The notes beneath the pieces were generated by a model, which saw nothing but the letters and a program-made list of their open reading frames with translations, had not been told where the DNA came from and ran no database searches. Shown here piece by piece: positions 52,551 to 60,860 of a DNA stretch of 64,000 nucleotides (within the stretch, counting starts at the first letter, position 1; each line of letters starts with the position of its first letter). Made by a program: the position numbers and the translations under genes. The stretch is from contig NZ_CP132359.1 of NCBI RefSeq assembly GCF_030758975.1, positions 4,401,528 to 4,465,527 on the forward strand. Direction: 5' to 3'. This stretch comes from Bosea beijingensis (GTDB lineage: Bacteria > Pseudomonadota > Alphaproteobacteria > Rhizobiales > Beijerinckiaceae).

Positions 52551-53118
52551 ACTCTGAAATGTGCATTGCCGGCATCCCTATCTTCCTGGGGCCTTCAATA
52601 TCGGCCGACGGCGTGTCGCCCACGAACAGGATTTCCGCTGGAGAAAGCCCCAACCGATCGCACACCAAGTGAAAGATCGCCGGGTCCGGTTTGGCTAGGC
52701 CCACCTCATAGGAAAGCACCAAGGCATCCGGTTTGCCAGGCAACGCGGCAACGAGTGGATTTCCGTAAGGCATTGCAAGATTTGAACAAAGTCCGATTCG
52801 GATTCCTTCCGCACGTAGTTTCTCCCAGATTTCGCCGATGCCGTTGCGCATCTGGATCGAGGCAATTTCCGCCTGAAGATCCCGCTCAAGTTCGACAAGG
52901 CGATTCTCGTCGAGTTCAGCCGTCAGCAGCTTGGCGACTGATCGGATATCGAGAGCCTGCGTTAGGACCACATTGGCGAGGTCGCCCTCAGGACGTTCGC
53001 GGAGAAGAGTCCGGAAGGGCCGGCGTTTGTCGCCTATTTCAACCACCGTGCCGAAGGCGTCGAAGCAAATGGCTTTGATGCCTCCCCTGCCCGCTTGCAG
53101 ATTTTCAGGAATCGCCAA
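52504..53118 (-). CDS. HAD family hydrolase
   Basis: A 204-residue protein reading from a TTG at 53118 with a GGAG nine bases upstream; no ATG or GTG lies in the N-terminal part before the active site. Motif I is CFDAFGTVVE (nucleophile Asp), motif II lies in GLCSNLAMPYG, motif III/IV in GLAKPDPAIFH and ILFVGDTPSADIEG. It is probably a small-molecule phosphatase. Its start lies only 18 bases from the divergent metallophosphoesterase start. Confidence 0.84.
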   Translation of the reverse strand: MAIPENLQAGRGGIKAICFDAFGTVVEIGDKRRPFRTLLRERPEGDLANVVLTQALDIRSVAKLLTAELDENRLVELERDLQAEIASIQMRNGIGEIWEKLRAEGIRIGLCSNLAMPYGNPLVAALPGKPDALVLSYEVGLAKPDPAIFHLVCDRLGLSPAEILFVGDTPSADIEGPRKIGMPAMHISEFIARDLADSLELAST

Positions 53119-53136
53119 TCGCGGTATCTCCGTAGA

Positions 53137-53934
53137 ATGCGCCTATGGATTCTATCCGATCTCCACGCCGAGCAAAGCGCCCCCGTCGCTCTTCCGAATC
53201 CTGAAGGGGAATTCGATGTCGCAGTGATCGCCGGCGACGTGCATGGCAGTTGCACGGCCGCCGTGGAATGGTTGGCGGCGGCCCCGCAGTTGCAGGGAAA
53301 GGCCGTCATTTTCGTTCCGGGCAACCATGAGTTTTTCGGCTCGGTACTGCAGGACAACCTCGCCGCAGGCATCCAGGCGGCAGCCCGAACCGCGGGGCGG
53401 GTTCGCCTCCTCCATAGAGCCCAGGTGACGATCGACGCGATCCGCTTCGTGGGCTGCACGCTCTGGACCGATTATCGACTGCTCGGGGCGCCAAAGGCAT
53501 CAATGGTGCTGGCGGGCGAGGAATTGGATGATCACAGACTCATCCGGTATCGTGAAGCCGGCGGACACATCAGCCGCTTTATGCCCTGGCTCGCTGCTGC
53601 AGAGCATCGCCGCGATCTCGCGTTCCTCGTCGACGAACTGTCAAAGCCGCACGCTGGCCCGACTGTCGTGATCACTCACCATTTGCCTTCCTCCGCCTCG
53701 ATCGCGGCGCGCTTTTTGGGATCAGCGCTTAATCCAACCTTCGCCTCTAACCTCGAATGGCTCCTTCGTGAGACATCTCCCGATATCTGGATTCACGGGC
53801 ACACTCACGAGGCGGTCGATTACAGCGCTTTCGAGACACGAGTGGTGTGCAACCCAGCGGGATACAGCCCAGGGCGGGCTAATGGCTTTCGCTCGAATCT
53901 CATCGTGGACCTGACGGAACGCAACAGCGGGTAA
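53137..53934 (+). CDS. Calcineurin-like metallophosphoesterase
   Basis: The ATG at 53137 gives 265 residues. Metal-binding motifs follow the family order: LSDLHAEQ, DVAVIAGDVHG, FVPGNHEFFG, VITHHLPS and WIHGHTHEA. Such phosphoesterases hydrolyse phosphomonoesters, diesters or nucleotides, and are sometimes plasmid-borne stress or DNA-repair enzymes. Divergent from the HAD gene. Substrate unknown. Confidence 0.87.
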   Translation: MRLWILSDLHAEQSAPVALPNPEGEFDVAVIAGDVHGSCTAAVEWLAAAPQLQGKAVIFVPGNHEFFGSVLQDNLAAGIQAAARTAGRVRLLHRAQVTIDAIRFVGCTLWTDYRLLGAPKASMVLAGEELDDHRLIRYREAGGHISRFMPWLAAAEHRRDLAFLVDELSKPHAGPTVVITHHLPSSASIAARFLGSALNPTFASNLEWLLRETSPDIWIHGHTHEAVDYSAFETRVVCNPAGYSPGRANGFRSNLIVDLTERNSG

Positions 53935-53953
53935 TTCGTGGCGCGCCCCTGCT

Positions 53954-53973
53954 AAGTTGCCGGCCGGCAACTT
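53954..53973. other. parS: parS centromere site upstream of repA
   Basis: A perfect 20-base palindrome AAGTTGCCGGCCGGCAACTT, whose 16-base core GTTGCCGGCCGGCAAC fits the repABC parS consensus GTTNNCNGCNGNNAAC. It lies 140 bases before repA. The same core occurs inside repB at 55362. Confidence 0.88.
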
Positions 53974-54112
53974 TGTAGTTCGCTGATCTGGGCAGGCCTT
54001 CGCGTTAAGGTTTCGTTTACCCAATATCGCTTGCCAGAATCACTGCGGCGGAGACACTATGCACGGCAAGTAAGGCGATATTCGCCATCTTCCGTGTATA
54101 CGCGAGTTTGAT

Positions 54113-55321
54113 GTGAACACGATCCCCAGTGCCCAAGAGGCGGCGAGTGCGATCCACAAGCTGGTGGGAGCGCATGCTCGCGAGCTTTCGTCGAAGCTCC
54201 AAGCTCACCGCGTCCAGCTATTTCCTCCACGAGCCCAGAAGACACTACGCCGATTCTCCTCCACTGAGGCGGCCAAGCTGATTGGGATCAACGACGGATA
54301 TTTGCGGCGGCTCTCGCTCGACGGCAAAGGGCCGGAGATCGACGTCAATAAACAGGGCAGGCGATCCTACACCATCGACGACATCCAAGCGCTTCGCGTG
54401 CTTCTCGATGCGAACGGGAAGGCAGACCGAAGGTATGTGCCAACTCGTTCCGGCCGAGAACACCTGCAGGTTATCGCTGTGGTGAACTTCAAGGGTGGAA
54501 GCGGGAAGACCACCACGGCTGCCCATCTCGCCCAGTACCATGCACTCCGCGGATATCGGGTTCTGGCGGTTGACCTGGATCCCCAAGCGAGCCTTTCCGC
54601 CTTGCACGGCTTTCAGCCGGAGTTCGATGTCGGCGACAATCAGACAATCTACGGTGCGATCCGATACGACGGGCAGCGGCGGGAGCTGAAGGACATCGTC
54701 CAGAAAACCTATTTCACCAATCTGGACCTCGTCCCCGGCAACCTCGAGCTGATGGAATTTGAACACGAGACGCCGAAAGCGCTCCTCGAGGATGGCCGCG
54801 GCAATGGCATGTTCTTCACGCGGATGGATTCCGCCCTCGCCACTGTTGCTGAGAACTACGACTTAGTCGTTTTCGATTGCCCGCCCCAACTCGGCTTCCT
54901 GACAATCTCGGCGCTGTGCGCGGCCACCGCGGTGCTTGTGACTGTGCACCCGCAGATGCTCGACGTCATGTCGATGTGCCAGTTTCTGATTATGACCTCC
55001 GACTTGCTCAGTGTCGTGGCGAATGCCGGCGGCAATATGAGCTACGATTGGATGCGGTACCTGATCACGCGTTACGAGCCTGGTGACGGTCCGCAGAACC
55101 AGATGGTCTCGTTCATGCGCTCGATGTTCGGCGACCATGTCCTCAACTTTCCAATGCTGAAGAGCACGGCAATTTCCGACGCCGGCATTACGAAGCAAAC
55201 GCTGTACGAGGTAAGTCGCGAGCAATTCACTCGATCAACCTACGACCGCGCTCTCGAAGCCCTCGACAGCGTGAACGGGGAAATTGAGCATCTGATTTTG
55301 AAGGCTTGGGGTCGGCAGTAA
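54113..55321 (+). CDS. repA: RepA partitioning ATPase (ParA family)
   Basis: A GTG start gives 402 residues, the normal RepA size. The N-terminal part contains a MerR-like DNA-binding helix (FSSTEAAKLIGINDGYLRRL) used for autorepression. The ParA ATPase begins near residue 120 with VVNFKGGSGKTTTAAHLAQY (deviant Walker A), then AVDLDPQASLSALHG and VVFDCPPQLGFLTISAL. RepA and RepB segregate the replicon and repress the operon. Its stop overlaps the start of repB by one base. Confidence 0.93.
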   Translation: MNTIPSAQEAASAIHKLVGAHARELSSKLQAHRVQLFPPRAQKTLRRFSSTEAAKLIGINDGYLRRLSLDGKGPEIDVNKQGRRSYTIDDIQALRVLLDANGKADRRYVPTRSGREHLQVIAVVNFKGGSGKTTTAAHLAQYHALRGYRVLAVDLDPQASLSALHGFQPEFDVGDNQTIYGAIRYDGQRRELKDIVQKTYFTNLDLVPGNLELMEFEHETPKALLEDGRGNGMFFTRMDSALATVAENYDLVVFDCPPQLGFLTISALCAATAVLVTVHPQMLDVMSMCQFLIMTSDLLSVVANAGGNMSYDWMRYLITRYEPGDGPQNQMVSFMRSMFGDHVLNFPMLKSTAISDAGITKQTLYEVSREQFTRSTYDRALEALDSVNGEIEHLILKAWGRQ

Positions 55322-56295
55322 TGGCTCGAAAGCACGACTTTACGAACTTGAATCAGGGCGAGTTGCCGGCCGGCAACTTTTCGCAAGAGGCTGCTCCCAT
55401 GCCCGCTAGCAGGTTCGCTGCTCTCAGCGGAATGGCCTCGAGGCCGGGAGCAGTCGGCGCCGTAGCACGAGGCTTCGAGCAGGTCTTGTCTCAGGCTGTC
55501 ATCGAGATCGATCCTGCGCTCATTGACGCTTCGCCAATCGCGGATCGACTGGCGAATTCGGACGACGATATTCAGGATCTCGTCGAGTCGATGAGGGAAC
55601 GAGGCCAGCAGGTTCCTATTCTGGTTCGACCGCATCCGACAAATGAGGGCCGCTATCAGATTGCTTACGGCCGCCGGCGCGTACGAGCAGCGGGTGTCCT
55701 CGGCCGCAAGGTGCGCTCTGTCGTCAAGCCTCTCTCTGATGACGAGCTCGTGGTTGCGCAGGGGCAGGAGAATAGCGCGCGGAAGGACTTGTCGTTTATC
55801 GAGCGCGCACTCTTTGCGTCGCGCTTGGAGGAGGGCGGGTACGACCGATCGGTGATTATGTCCGCTCTGTCGGTGGATAAGACCGGATTGTCTCGGTTGA
55901 TCTCATCCGCCGTAAAAATCCCCGCGCGAATTATTGAGGCGATCGGAGCGGCACCCAAGACGGGTCGCGATCGATGGATCGAACTGGCCGCGCAAATTGA
56001 GAAAGCGCGCAGCCTCACGTCCGTCGACCAGGCCGTCGCGAACCCCAAATTCTCTCAGTTGACCTCCGATGAACGTTTTAATGCAGTCCTTAAGGCTGTC
56101 TCGGCGAAGCAGGAGCGGCGCAAGGCGCCGAGCTCTTGGGCGACATCGGAAGGCACTCGGATTGCAAAAATCAAGGATGACGCCAAGGCCACAACGCTGG
56201 TCATCGATAAGAGGATCACGGCCGACTTTGGAGCGTACCTGGTCGAAGCCCTGCCAGAAATCTACGCGTCGTTTAAGCGCCGCGGAGATGCGTAA
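55321..56295 (+). CDS. repB: RepB partitioning protein (ParB family)
   Basis: The ATG at 55321 shares a base with the repA stop and gives 324 residues. ParB features: an N-terminal region, then LVESMRERGQQVPILVRPH and YQIAYGRRRVRAAGVLGRKV (ParB/Srx nuclease-like domain), QGQENSARKDLSFIERALFA (box II), and a helix-turn-helix (VIMSALSVDKTGLSRLISSA). It binds parS. Codons for GELPAGNF near the N-terminus contain a complete parS palindrome, so the centromere lies within its own gene. Confidence 0.93.
   Translation: MARKHDFTNLNQGELPAGNFSQEAAPMPASRFAALSGMASRPGAVGAVARGFEQVLSQAVIEIDPALIDASPIADRLANSDDDIQDLVESMRERGQQVPILVRPHPTNEGRYQIAYGRRRVRAAGVLGRKVRSVVKPLSDDELVVAQGQENSARKDLSFIERALFASRLEEGGYDRSVIMSALSVDKTGLSRLISSAVKIPARIIEAIGAAPKTGRDRWIELAAQIEKARSLTSVDQAVANPKFSQLTSDERFNAVLKAVSAKQERRKAPSSWATSEGTRIAKIKDDAKATTLVIDKRITADFGAYLVEALPEIYASFKRRGDA
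55362..55377. other. parS: parS centromere site inside repB coding sequence
   Basis: The 16-base palindrome GTTGCCGGCCGGCAAC, identical to the core at 53956, occurs at codons 14-19 of repB and translates within GELPAGNF. Two exact copies 1.4 kb apart in this window support a real centromere. Confidence 0.85.
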
Positions 56296-56333
56296 GCTGC
56301 GTTCCCGCAATCCCAGGAGATAAACCGCAAAAG

Positions 56334-56380
56334 AAAAAGGCCCCCGAAACGGAGTTCCGGAAGCCCTTCTCAGTCATAAG
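56334..56380 (-). ncRNA. repABC incompatibility antisense RNA (ctRNA)
   Basis: In the repB-repC gap, reading on the minus strand, TTGACG (56411-56416) and GATTCT (56388-56393) are 17 bases apart, and a hairpin (arms 56358-56365 and 56339-56346, eight pairs with two G-U) is followed by five Us. The predicted RNA of about 50 bases matches known repABC ctRNAs, which block repC translation and set copy number and incompatibility. The ends are approximate. Confidence 0.82.
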
Positions 56381-56485
56381 CAAACCGAGAATCGCACTTC
56401 CACGAATCACCGTCAAGAGTCTCGCGAGAGATTGAACGCCGTTTCGGCGAGCGGATTTCTTTTGCCTAGCGATAGGTGAAGGAAG

Positions 56486-57715
56486 ATGGTTTCCCATATC
56501 TCAACGACGCCCTTTGGGCGGCGGACGCTGACGCTCGCCCACGTGGCTAGCCAAGCGCTCGCGAAGGAACGGCTGCCCGAAAAGGCGGTCCATAAGTGGA
56601 ATCTATTCCGGGATATCTGCACGGCGAAGGCTCGGCTGGGCGTGAACGAGCGCGCCCTGGCGGTTCTAGACGCCTTGCTGACCTTTCATCCGGAGACGGT
56701 GCTGACGGGCGAGCAACTCGTCGTCTTCCCGTCGAACCAGCAGCTGGCTCTCAGGGCACACGGCATGTCGCCAGCGACGCTCCGCAGGCACCTGGCAGTC
56801 CTCGTCGACGCGGGGCTGATCATTCGTCGCGATAGCCCTAACGGGAAGCGCTACGCTCGGAAGGGCAGGGGAGGGGACATTGAACTCGCCTTCGGCTTCG
56901 ATCTGTCTCCCTTGGTCGTTCGATCCGCGGAGATCGAGAGCTCGGCCGAGGACGTCAGGCTCGAGGAGCGAGGCCTGAAGCTCGTGCGTGAGCGCATCAC
57001 CATCTGCCGGCGCGATATCGCCAAGATGATCGCGACAGCGATGGAGGAGGGCGTGCCGGCTCACCGGGCGGGGCAGGGACCTTCGACTTGGCAGGAGATC
57101 CACGCTCTCTATCGGGCTATCATTGGCCGGATTCCTCGCACTGCTCCGCGGGAGGCGCTGGAGCCGATTGCCGATGAGTTGTCGATGCTGGCCGATGAAA
57201 TCCTCAACCTTCTGGAAATCCATACAAAAGCTCAGAATCTAAGCGCCAATGAGTCTCATTCTGAGCGCCACAAACAGAATTCAAAACCAGACCTTCCTAC
57301 TGATCTTGAACCTAGCTTTCCAGAAAGCAGGGGTGGCGAAGTCGAGACTGCTCCTGAGCCGGTGAGGAAGCCAGAACGGGCATTCCCCCTGGGGATGGTG
57401 CTCGACGCCTGCCCAGATATCATCGACTACGCCCGCGGCGGAATTTCCAACTGGCGAGACTTCCTCGCGACTGCGGCCATGGTGCGATCGATGCTCGGGA
57501 TCAGTCCCAGCGCCTGGTTCGATGCGCAGAATGCAATGGGCGAAACCGAAGCTTCGATCGTGGTCGCGGCGATCCTGCAGCGCGGCGAAGCGATTTCCAG
57601 CGCCGGCGGGTATTTGCGCGGCCTGACCCGAAAAGCTGAGGCCAATGAGTTCTCGATTGGGCCGATGCTGATGGCGCTGATCGGAAGCCGCCGGCGCGAA
57701 CCGAAACGGGCGTAA
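56486..57715 (+). CDS. repC: RepC replication initiator
   Basis: A 409-residue protein of normal RepC length. The N-terminal winged helix contains GMSPATLRRHLAVLVDAGLI and RRDSPNGKRYARKG, the conserved RepC DNA-binding region, and the C-terminal domain ends in AAILQRGEAISSAGGYLRGL. RepC starts replication at an origin located within its own gene. Its start follows a GGAAG site 106 bases after the ctRNA promoter side of the leader, so expression is under antisense control. Confidence 0.94.
   Translation: MVSHISTTPFGRRTLTLAHVASQALAKERLPEKAVHKWNLFRDICTAKARLGVNERALAVLDALLTFHPETVLTGEQLVVFPSNQQLALRAHGMSPATLRRHLAVLVDAGLIIRRDSPNGKRYARKGRGGDIELAFGFDLSPLVVRSAEIESSAEDVRLEERGLKLVRERITICRRDIAKMIATAMEEGVPAHRAGQGPSTWQEIHALYRAIIGRIPRTAPREALEPIADELSMLADEILNLLEIHTKAQNLSANESHSERHKQNSKPDLPTDLEPSFPESRGGEVETAPEPVRKPERAFPLGMVLDACPDIIDYARGGISNWRDFLATAAMVRSMLGISPSAWFDAQNAMGETEASIVVAAILQRGEAISSAGGYLRGLTRKAEANEFSIGPMLMALIGSRRREPKRA
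57221..57310. other. oriV: Candidate replication origin within repC
   Basis: This stretch is AT-richer than the rest of repC and has an exact 8-base inverted repeat, CTCAGAAT (57231-57238) and ATTCTGAG (57258-57265), plus two AGCGCCA copies (57242 and 57264). In studied repABC plasmids the origin is an AT-rich part of repC. The exact limits are inferred. Confidence 0.4.
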
Positions 57716-57796
57716 GCGAGCCGCAGATTGCTGACATGCCGGGATCGTGGCCGGCGTAAATCTGGTACAAAGGACCTGCTTGACGAGGATTGCACG

Positions 57797-58285
57797 ATGG
57801 ACTGGAAGCCACCCACGCCGATCGACACTAGCCCCGAAAATCGGGCCCGGGTGAGCGGCGCTGCTATGCGAACCTTTCTGAATATCGCGCGGGTTTGGGA
57901 GCTCGATTTTGCTGCTGTTCGAACTCTGTTGGGGATGCCGGCGGCGATCCAGTTTCAAGCATGGTACGATGCCGCTCGTGCGGAGGAGCAGCTCACGCTT
58001 GAAACCGACGTCCTGATGCGGATCTCGGCCGCGCTCGGCATCTACCAGTCGCTTCGCGTGCTCTACGGCTCAGAGCGCGATGGCTTAGCCTGGCTTCGAG
58101 ACGCCAACCGTGGGAATCCCTTCAACGGCAGAGCTCCGATCGAGCTGATGCTGTCGGGCTTCGATCCAGGGCTGATGGATGTGCGCCGTTACTTGCTCGC
58201 CAAGGAACACGGGGCAGGTGAGGCTCCAAATGAGATCGACAAGGATTTCAGGCCTTATACGGATGAAGATTTGATCTGGAGATGA
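57797..58285 (+). CDS. Xre/MbcA/ParS-type antitoxin
   Basis: The ATG at 57797 gives 162 residues. The N-terminal part is an Xre-like helical DNA-binding region (AMRTFLNIARVWELDFAAVR). The C-terminal toxin-binding domain shows VLYGSERDGLAWLRDANRGN and PFNGRAPIELMLSG, close to the WLxxPNxxFxGxxPLxLL pattern of MbcA/ParS antitoxins. These normally pair with RES-domain toxins; here the next gene, overlapping by four bases (ATGA), is DUF2971. Close to repC, so possibly a plasmid-addiction module. Confidence 0.84.
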   Translation: MDWKPPTPIDTSPENRARVSGAAMRTFLNIARVWELDFAAVRTLLGMPAAIQFQAWYDAARAEEQLTLETDVLMRISAALGIYQSLRVLYGSERDGLAWLRDANRGNPFNGRAPIELMLSGFDPGLMDVRRYLLAKEHGAGEAPNEIDKDFRPYTDEDLIWR

Positions 58286-59265
58286 GCGGCGTGAAGCCTG
58301 AAATTAGCCTAGGCGCGCGACCGCCGCGCCGTCTCTACAAATACCGGGCGTTCAGCGATCGCACATTGAGTATGCTCATATCGGACGAGTTGTATTTCGC
58401 AGATCCGAGCACATTCAATGATCCGCTCGACACTAAGCCAACAGTCGTTCCGGACCTCAACCCTGATCAGTTGGAGCGAATCCTACAGGACTTGGTTCAA
58501 AGGCGCGTGCGCGCAGAGATGACCGCAGCAGCAAAAACGCTGCGATACTCAGGCCTGAAGACAATCGCCCACATCGACGAGAAAGCAGTTCGTCAGGCAG
58601 CAGCACTGATCGCAGAGGCCAAGTACGAGGCTACAAACCCAGATTTCGACGGGGTCGATGGCCATACGCTGATCCTAGCGAACTACATCCAATCGGAATT
58701 GCTCCGTCGATATGAGCGCGGAATTGTTTCGCTCGGAGAACGTGCGACGTGTCCGCTTATGTGGAGCCATTATGGCGATCAACATCGCGGGGTTTGCATC
58801 GGCTACTCCGTGCCAGGAGGCATCGAGGGCTCGTTGCTGAAGGTAAAATACGGAGGAGATCGAGCAGTCCGAACGAGCTTGGTCGAAAGCATGCTTCAAG
58901 ATAATCCCGAGGCAGGTGGGAATCTCGACGCGGCCGTGCTGGGGGTGAAGGCGCGCAGTTGGAGCTACGAGCGGGAATGGCGTTTGATCGATAAGCGCGG
59001 TGTACGCGACTCTTCACTCGAGCTCGAGGAGATTATTTTTGGTATTAGATGCCAAGTGGACGTCAAATTTGCTGTGGCGCGCGCGTTACTCGATCGCAAG
59101 CGGCCGATCAAACTTTACGAGATGATTGCGATGCCGGGCACCTTTCACCTCAGGAAGGTTAGGCTTGAAACGGACGAGATGTTTGCAATGCTACCCCGCC
59201 GAGCACGAGACATTCTTGATGATTTCGAAGACCTAGACTTGGATGTCGGGACCGGACGTGCATAA
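58282..59265 (+). CDS. DUF2971 protein, candidate toxin
   Basis: A 327-residue protein with clear DUF2971 features: RLYKYRAFSDRTLSMLISDE, YFADPSTFNDPLD, CPLMWSHYGDQHRGVCIGYS and WSYEREWRLI. The start overlaps the antitoxin-like gene by four bases, the layout of toxin-antitoxin pairs. The pattern of Arg/Tyr near the start, a central WSHY/H-x-G block and a late EREWR glutamate brings to mind ADP-ribosyltransferase/RES-like folds, but this is my inference and no catalytic role is established for the family. Confidence 0.8.
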   Translation: MSGVKPEISLGARPPRRLYKYRAFSDRTLSMLISDELYFADPSTFNDPLDTKPTVVPDLNPDQLERILQDLVQRRVRAEMTAAAKTLRYSGLKTIAHIDEKAVRQAAALIAEAKYEATNPDFDGVDGHTLILANYIQSELLRRYERGIVSLGERATCPLMWSHYGDQHRGVCIGYSVPGGIEGSLLKVKYGGDRAVRTSLVESMLQDNPEAGGNLDAAVLGVKARSWSYEREWRLIDKRGVRDSSLELEEIIFGIRCQVDVKFAVARALLDRKRPIKLYEMIAMPGTFHLRKVRLETDEMFAMLPRRARDILDDFEDLDLDVGTGRA

Positions 59266-59288
59266 GACTATAGGAGGCAAGTGGTCCA

Positions 59289-59315
59289 CGGCATGGACAT
59301 TGGATGTCCATGCCG
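59289..59315. terminator. Perfect 12-bp hairpin between convergent genes
   Basis: CGGCATGGACAT (59289-59300) and its complement (59304-59315) enclose a TGG loop, between the DUF2971 stop and the convergent gene end at 59339. No U tract, but stem and position fit a bidirectional terminator. Confidence 0.55.
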
Positions 59316-59338
59316 GAGAACGCTGGTCATCCGAAGCC

Positions 59339-60193
59339 TCAGTCGCTCATCATGCTCCGAAACTTCAGAGTGGAATGCGGGCTGCGCGCTGAATAGCCCG
59401 ATACCTCGCAACCGTTTCGCGTCGGCCCATCTCCCTTCAGAACGATCTGATCGCGGCTGGCGCTATAGCGACCCGAAACCTTGTAAGGTGCCGGCGCGCA
59501 GCCCTTCTTGAAGGCGTAGGCGGTGCCCTCGATGCGGCCGCCCTGTTCGATCGTGCCGCGGAATAGGATGGCGCGGGGAGCTACCGTTCCCTTCAACGCT
59601 GCCTTCGGTTCGTCATAGGCGATAATACCAGTCCCTCCATCGACATGGACGAGCGATCCGTTGTGATCCCAGACGCTCTGCATTCCGGAGTAGTCGTCTT
59701 CTCCGAGGACCATCTTCTCGTGGCTCACGGGCTTCACCCCGCCGAGTCCCAGCGGACACAGCGTCTCAAACTGCACGGCGAGGGTAAGGCCGCCGGAAGC
59801 GTTGTCGGTTCCGACAATTTCGCCACCAGCAGTTGAGCGAAATTTCACGCGACCGTGGCCGTCGCCACCTGCCCAGACGCCGTCGGCCTGGTATCGACGG
59901 GCGTCCACCGTCAAAGATCCCTTTGAGCAATCAGCGCTGATCGCGATTTCCTTGTTTTCGAATCCCGGGCCAAAGTCCTTGACGCAAGCCCTATCGCCCG
60001 GTCGCCAGTTCTCACACCATTCCTTCATCTCCGCCCGCCCGATGCGAGCTCTGGCAAATGCATTCTCGCCGTTATAGCCGCCCTTCGCATATATGGCGGC
60101 GTACGGCATCTTTGGATGAATCGTGAGAAATTCGTCGGCCAGCGCGGGTGAGACTCCCAGCAATGCAAACGCAGCAATGATCTTGAAATTCAT
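59339..60193 (-). CDS. Secreted protein of unknown function
   Basis: The ATG at 60193 gives 284 residues with a signal peptide (MNFKIIAAFALLGVSPALA). The mature protein has five cysteines in pairs (EWCENWRPGDRAC, SADCSKG, FETLCPLGLGG, RNGCEVSGY) and a glycine-rich beta pattern, suggesting a disulphide-stabilised periplasmic domain. No catalytic motif or family recognised. It is divergent from the gene at 60345. Confidence 0.7.
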   Translation of the reverse strand: MNFKIIAAFALLGVSPALADEFLTIHPKMPYAAIYAKGGYNGENAFARARIGRAEMKEWCENWRPGDRACVKDFGPGFENKEIAISADCSKGSLTVDARRYQADGVWAGGDGHGRVKFRSTAGGEIVGTDNASGGLTLAVQFETLCPLGLGGVKPVSHEKMVLGEDDYSGMQSVWDHNGSLVHVDGGTGIIAYDEPKAALKGTVAPRAILFRGTIEQGGRIEGTAYAFKKGCAPAPYKVSGRYSASRDQIVLKGDGPTRNGCEVSGYSARSPHSTLKFRSMMSD

Positions 60194-60344
60194 CGAAAAC
60201 TCCTGTCGCACGGCGAACCTATTCGGATCGGATTGACGGGCCGCAAAATTCAATAGTGAAAATTGCTCGGAGAGATTTACGGTACATCAGTGCGCCGGGC
60301 ACCTTCGAACCCGAACCGCATTGGCTGCGCGATGGACATTCCGA

Positions 60345-60860
60345 ATGATGATCGTGAGGGGCATCCAGGAAATCGAGCATCATATCGCGACGATCGATGC
60401 GTCGACGAAGCGGGCGATCGAAGGGATAGCCGCTCTCACCAATCCCAAGGAAACGCTGCGGCAGATGAAATTCGAGACCGTCGGACGTCACCCGATCGAA
60501 GACCGCGCGCTGAATTTTGTCGAGCAGATCAATCAGACGTTCTCGTATTTGGTGGCGCTGAACGCGGCGAGATGGTTGCTCGAGGCCCATCCCGACGCCG
60601 GCGGCTTCTCGCTCGCACCTGGCGCTCACGCGGCGCAGCGGCTCGATATCATGAGCGTCGAACCTGACCTTGTCGGTGCCGAGGCCTTTGCCGCGACCAG
60701 CCCGCGATCCAACAACAAACTCGACAAGGACCTGAAGCGGCTCGCCGCAGACCCCGCCCGCCATCGCTACGCATTCTTCTATTCGCCTGGCTTCGAGCCC
60801 GGGCGCCATCCTCGCCTCGAAAAGGTGGACGGCGTTCAAGTGCGTTGCGTGGACATCTGA
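60345..60860 (+). CDS. Conserved hypothetical protein
   Basis: Starting at the ATG at 60345 (171 residues; an earlier TTG is weaker). Helical N-terminus (RGIQEIEHHIATIDASTKRA) and a C-terminal part with VEPDLVGAEAFAATSPRSNN followed by KLDKDLKRLAA and RYAFFYSPGF. The D-x(n)-EAF ... LDKDLKRL spacing is reminiscent of restriction-like nuclease cores, but the evidence is weak. The next gene starts within its stop codon, so the two are coupled. Unknown function. Confidence 0.66.
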   Translation: MMIVRGIQEIEHHIATIDASTKRAIEGIAALTNPKETLRQMKFETVGRHPIEDRALNFVEQINQTFSYLVALNAARWLLEAHPDAGGFSLAPGAHAAQRLDIMSVEPDLVGAEAFAATSPRSNNKLDKDLKRLAADPARHRYAFFYSPGFEPGRHPRLEKVDGVQVRCVDI

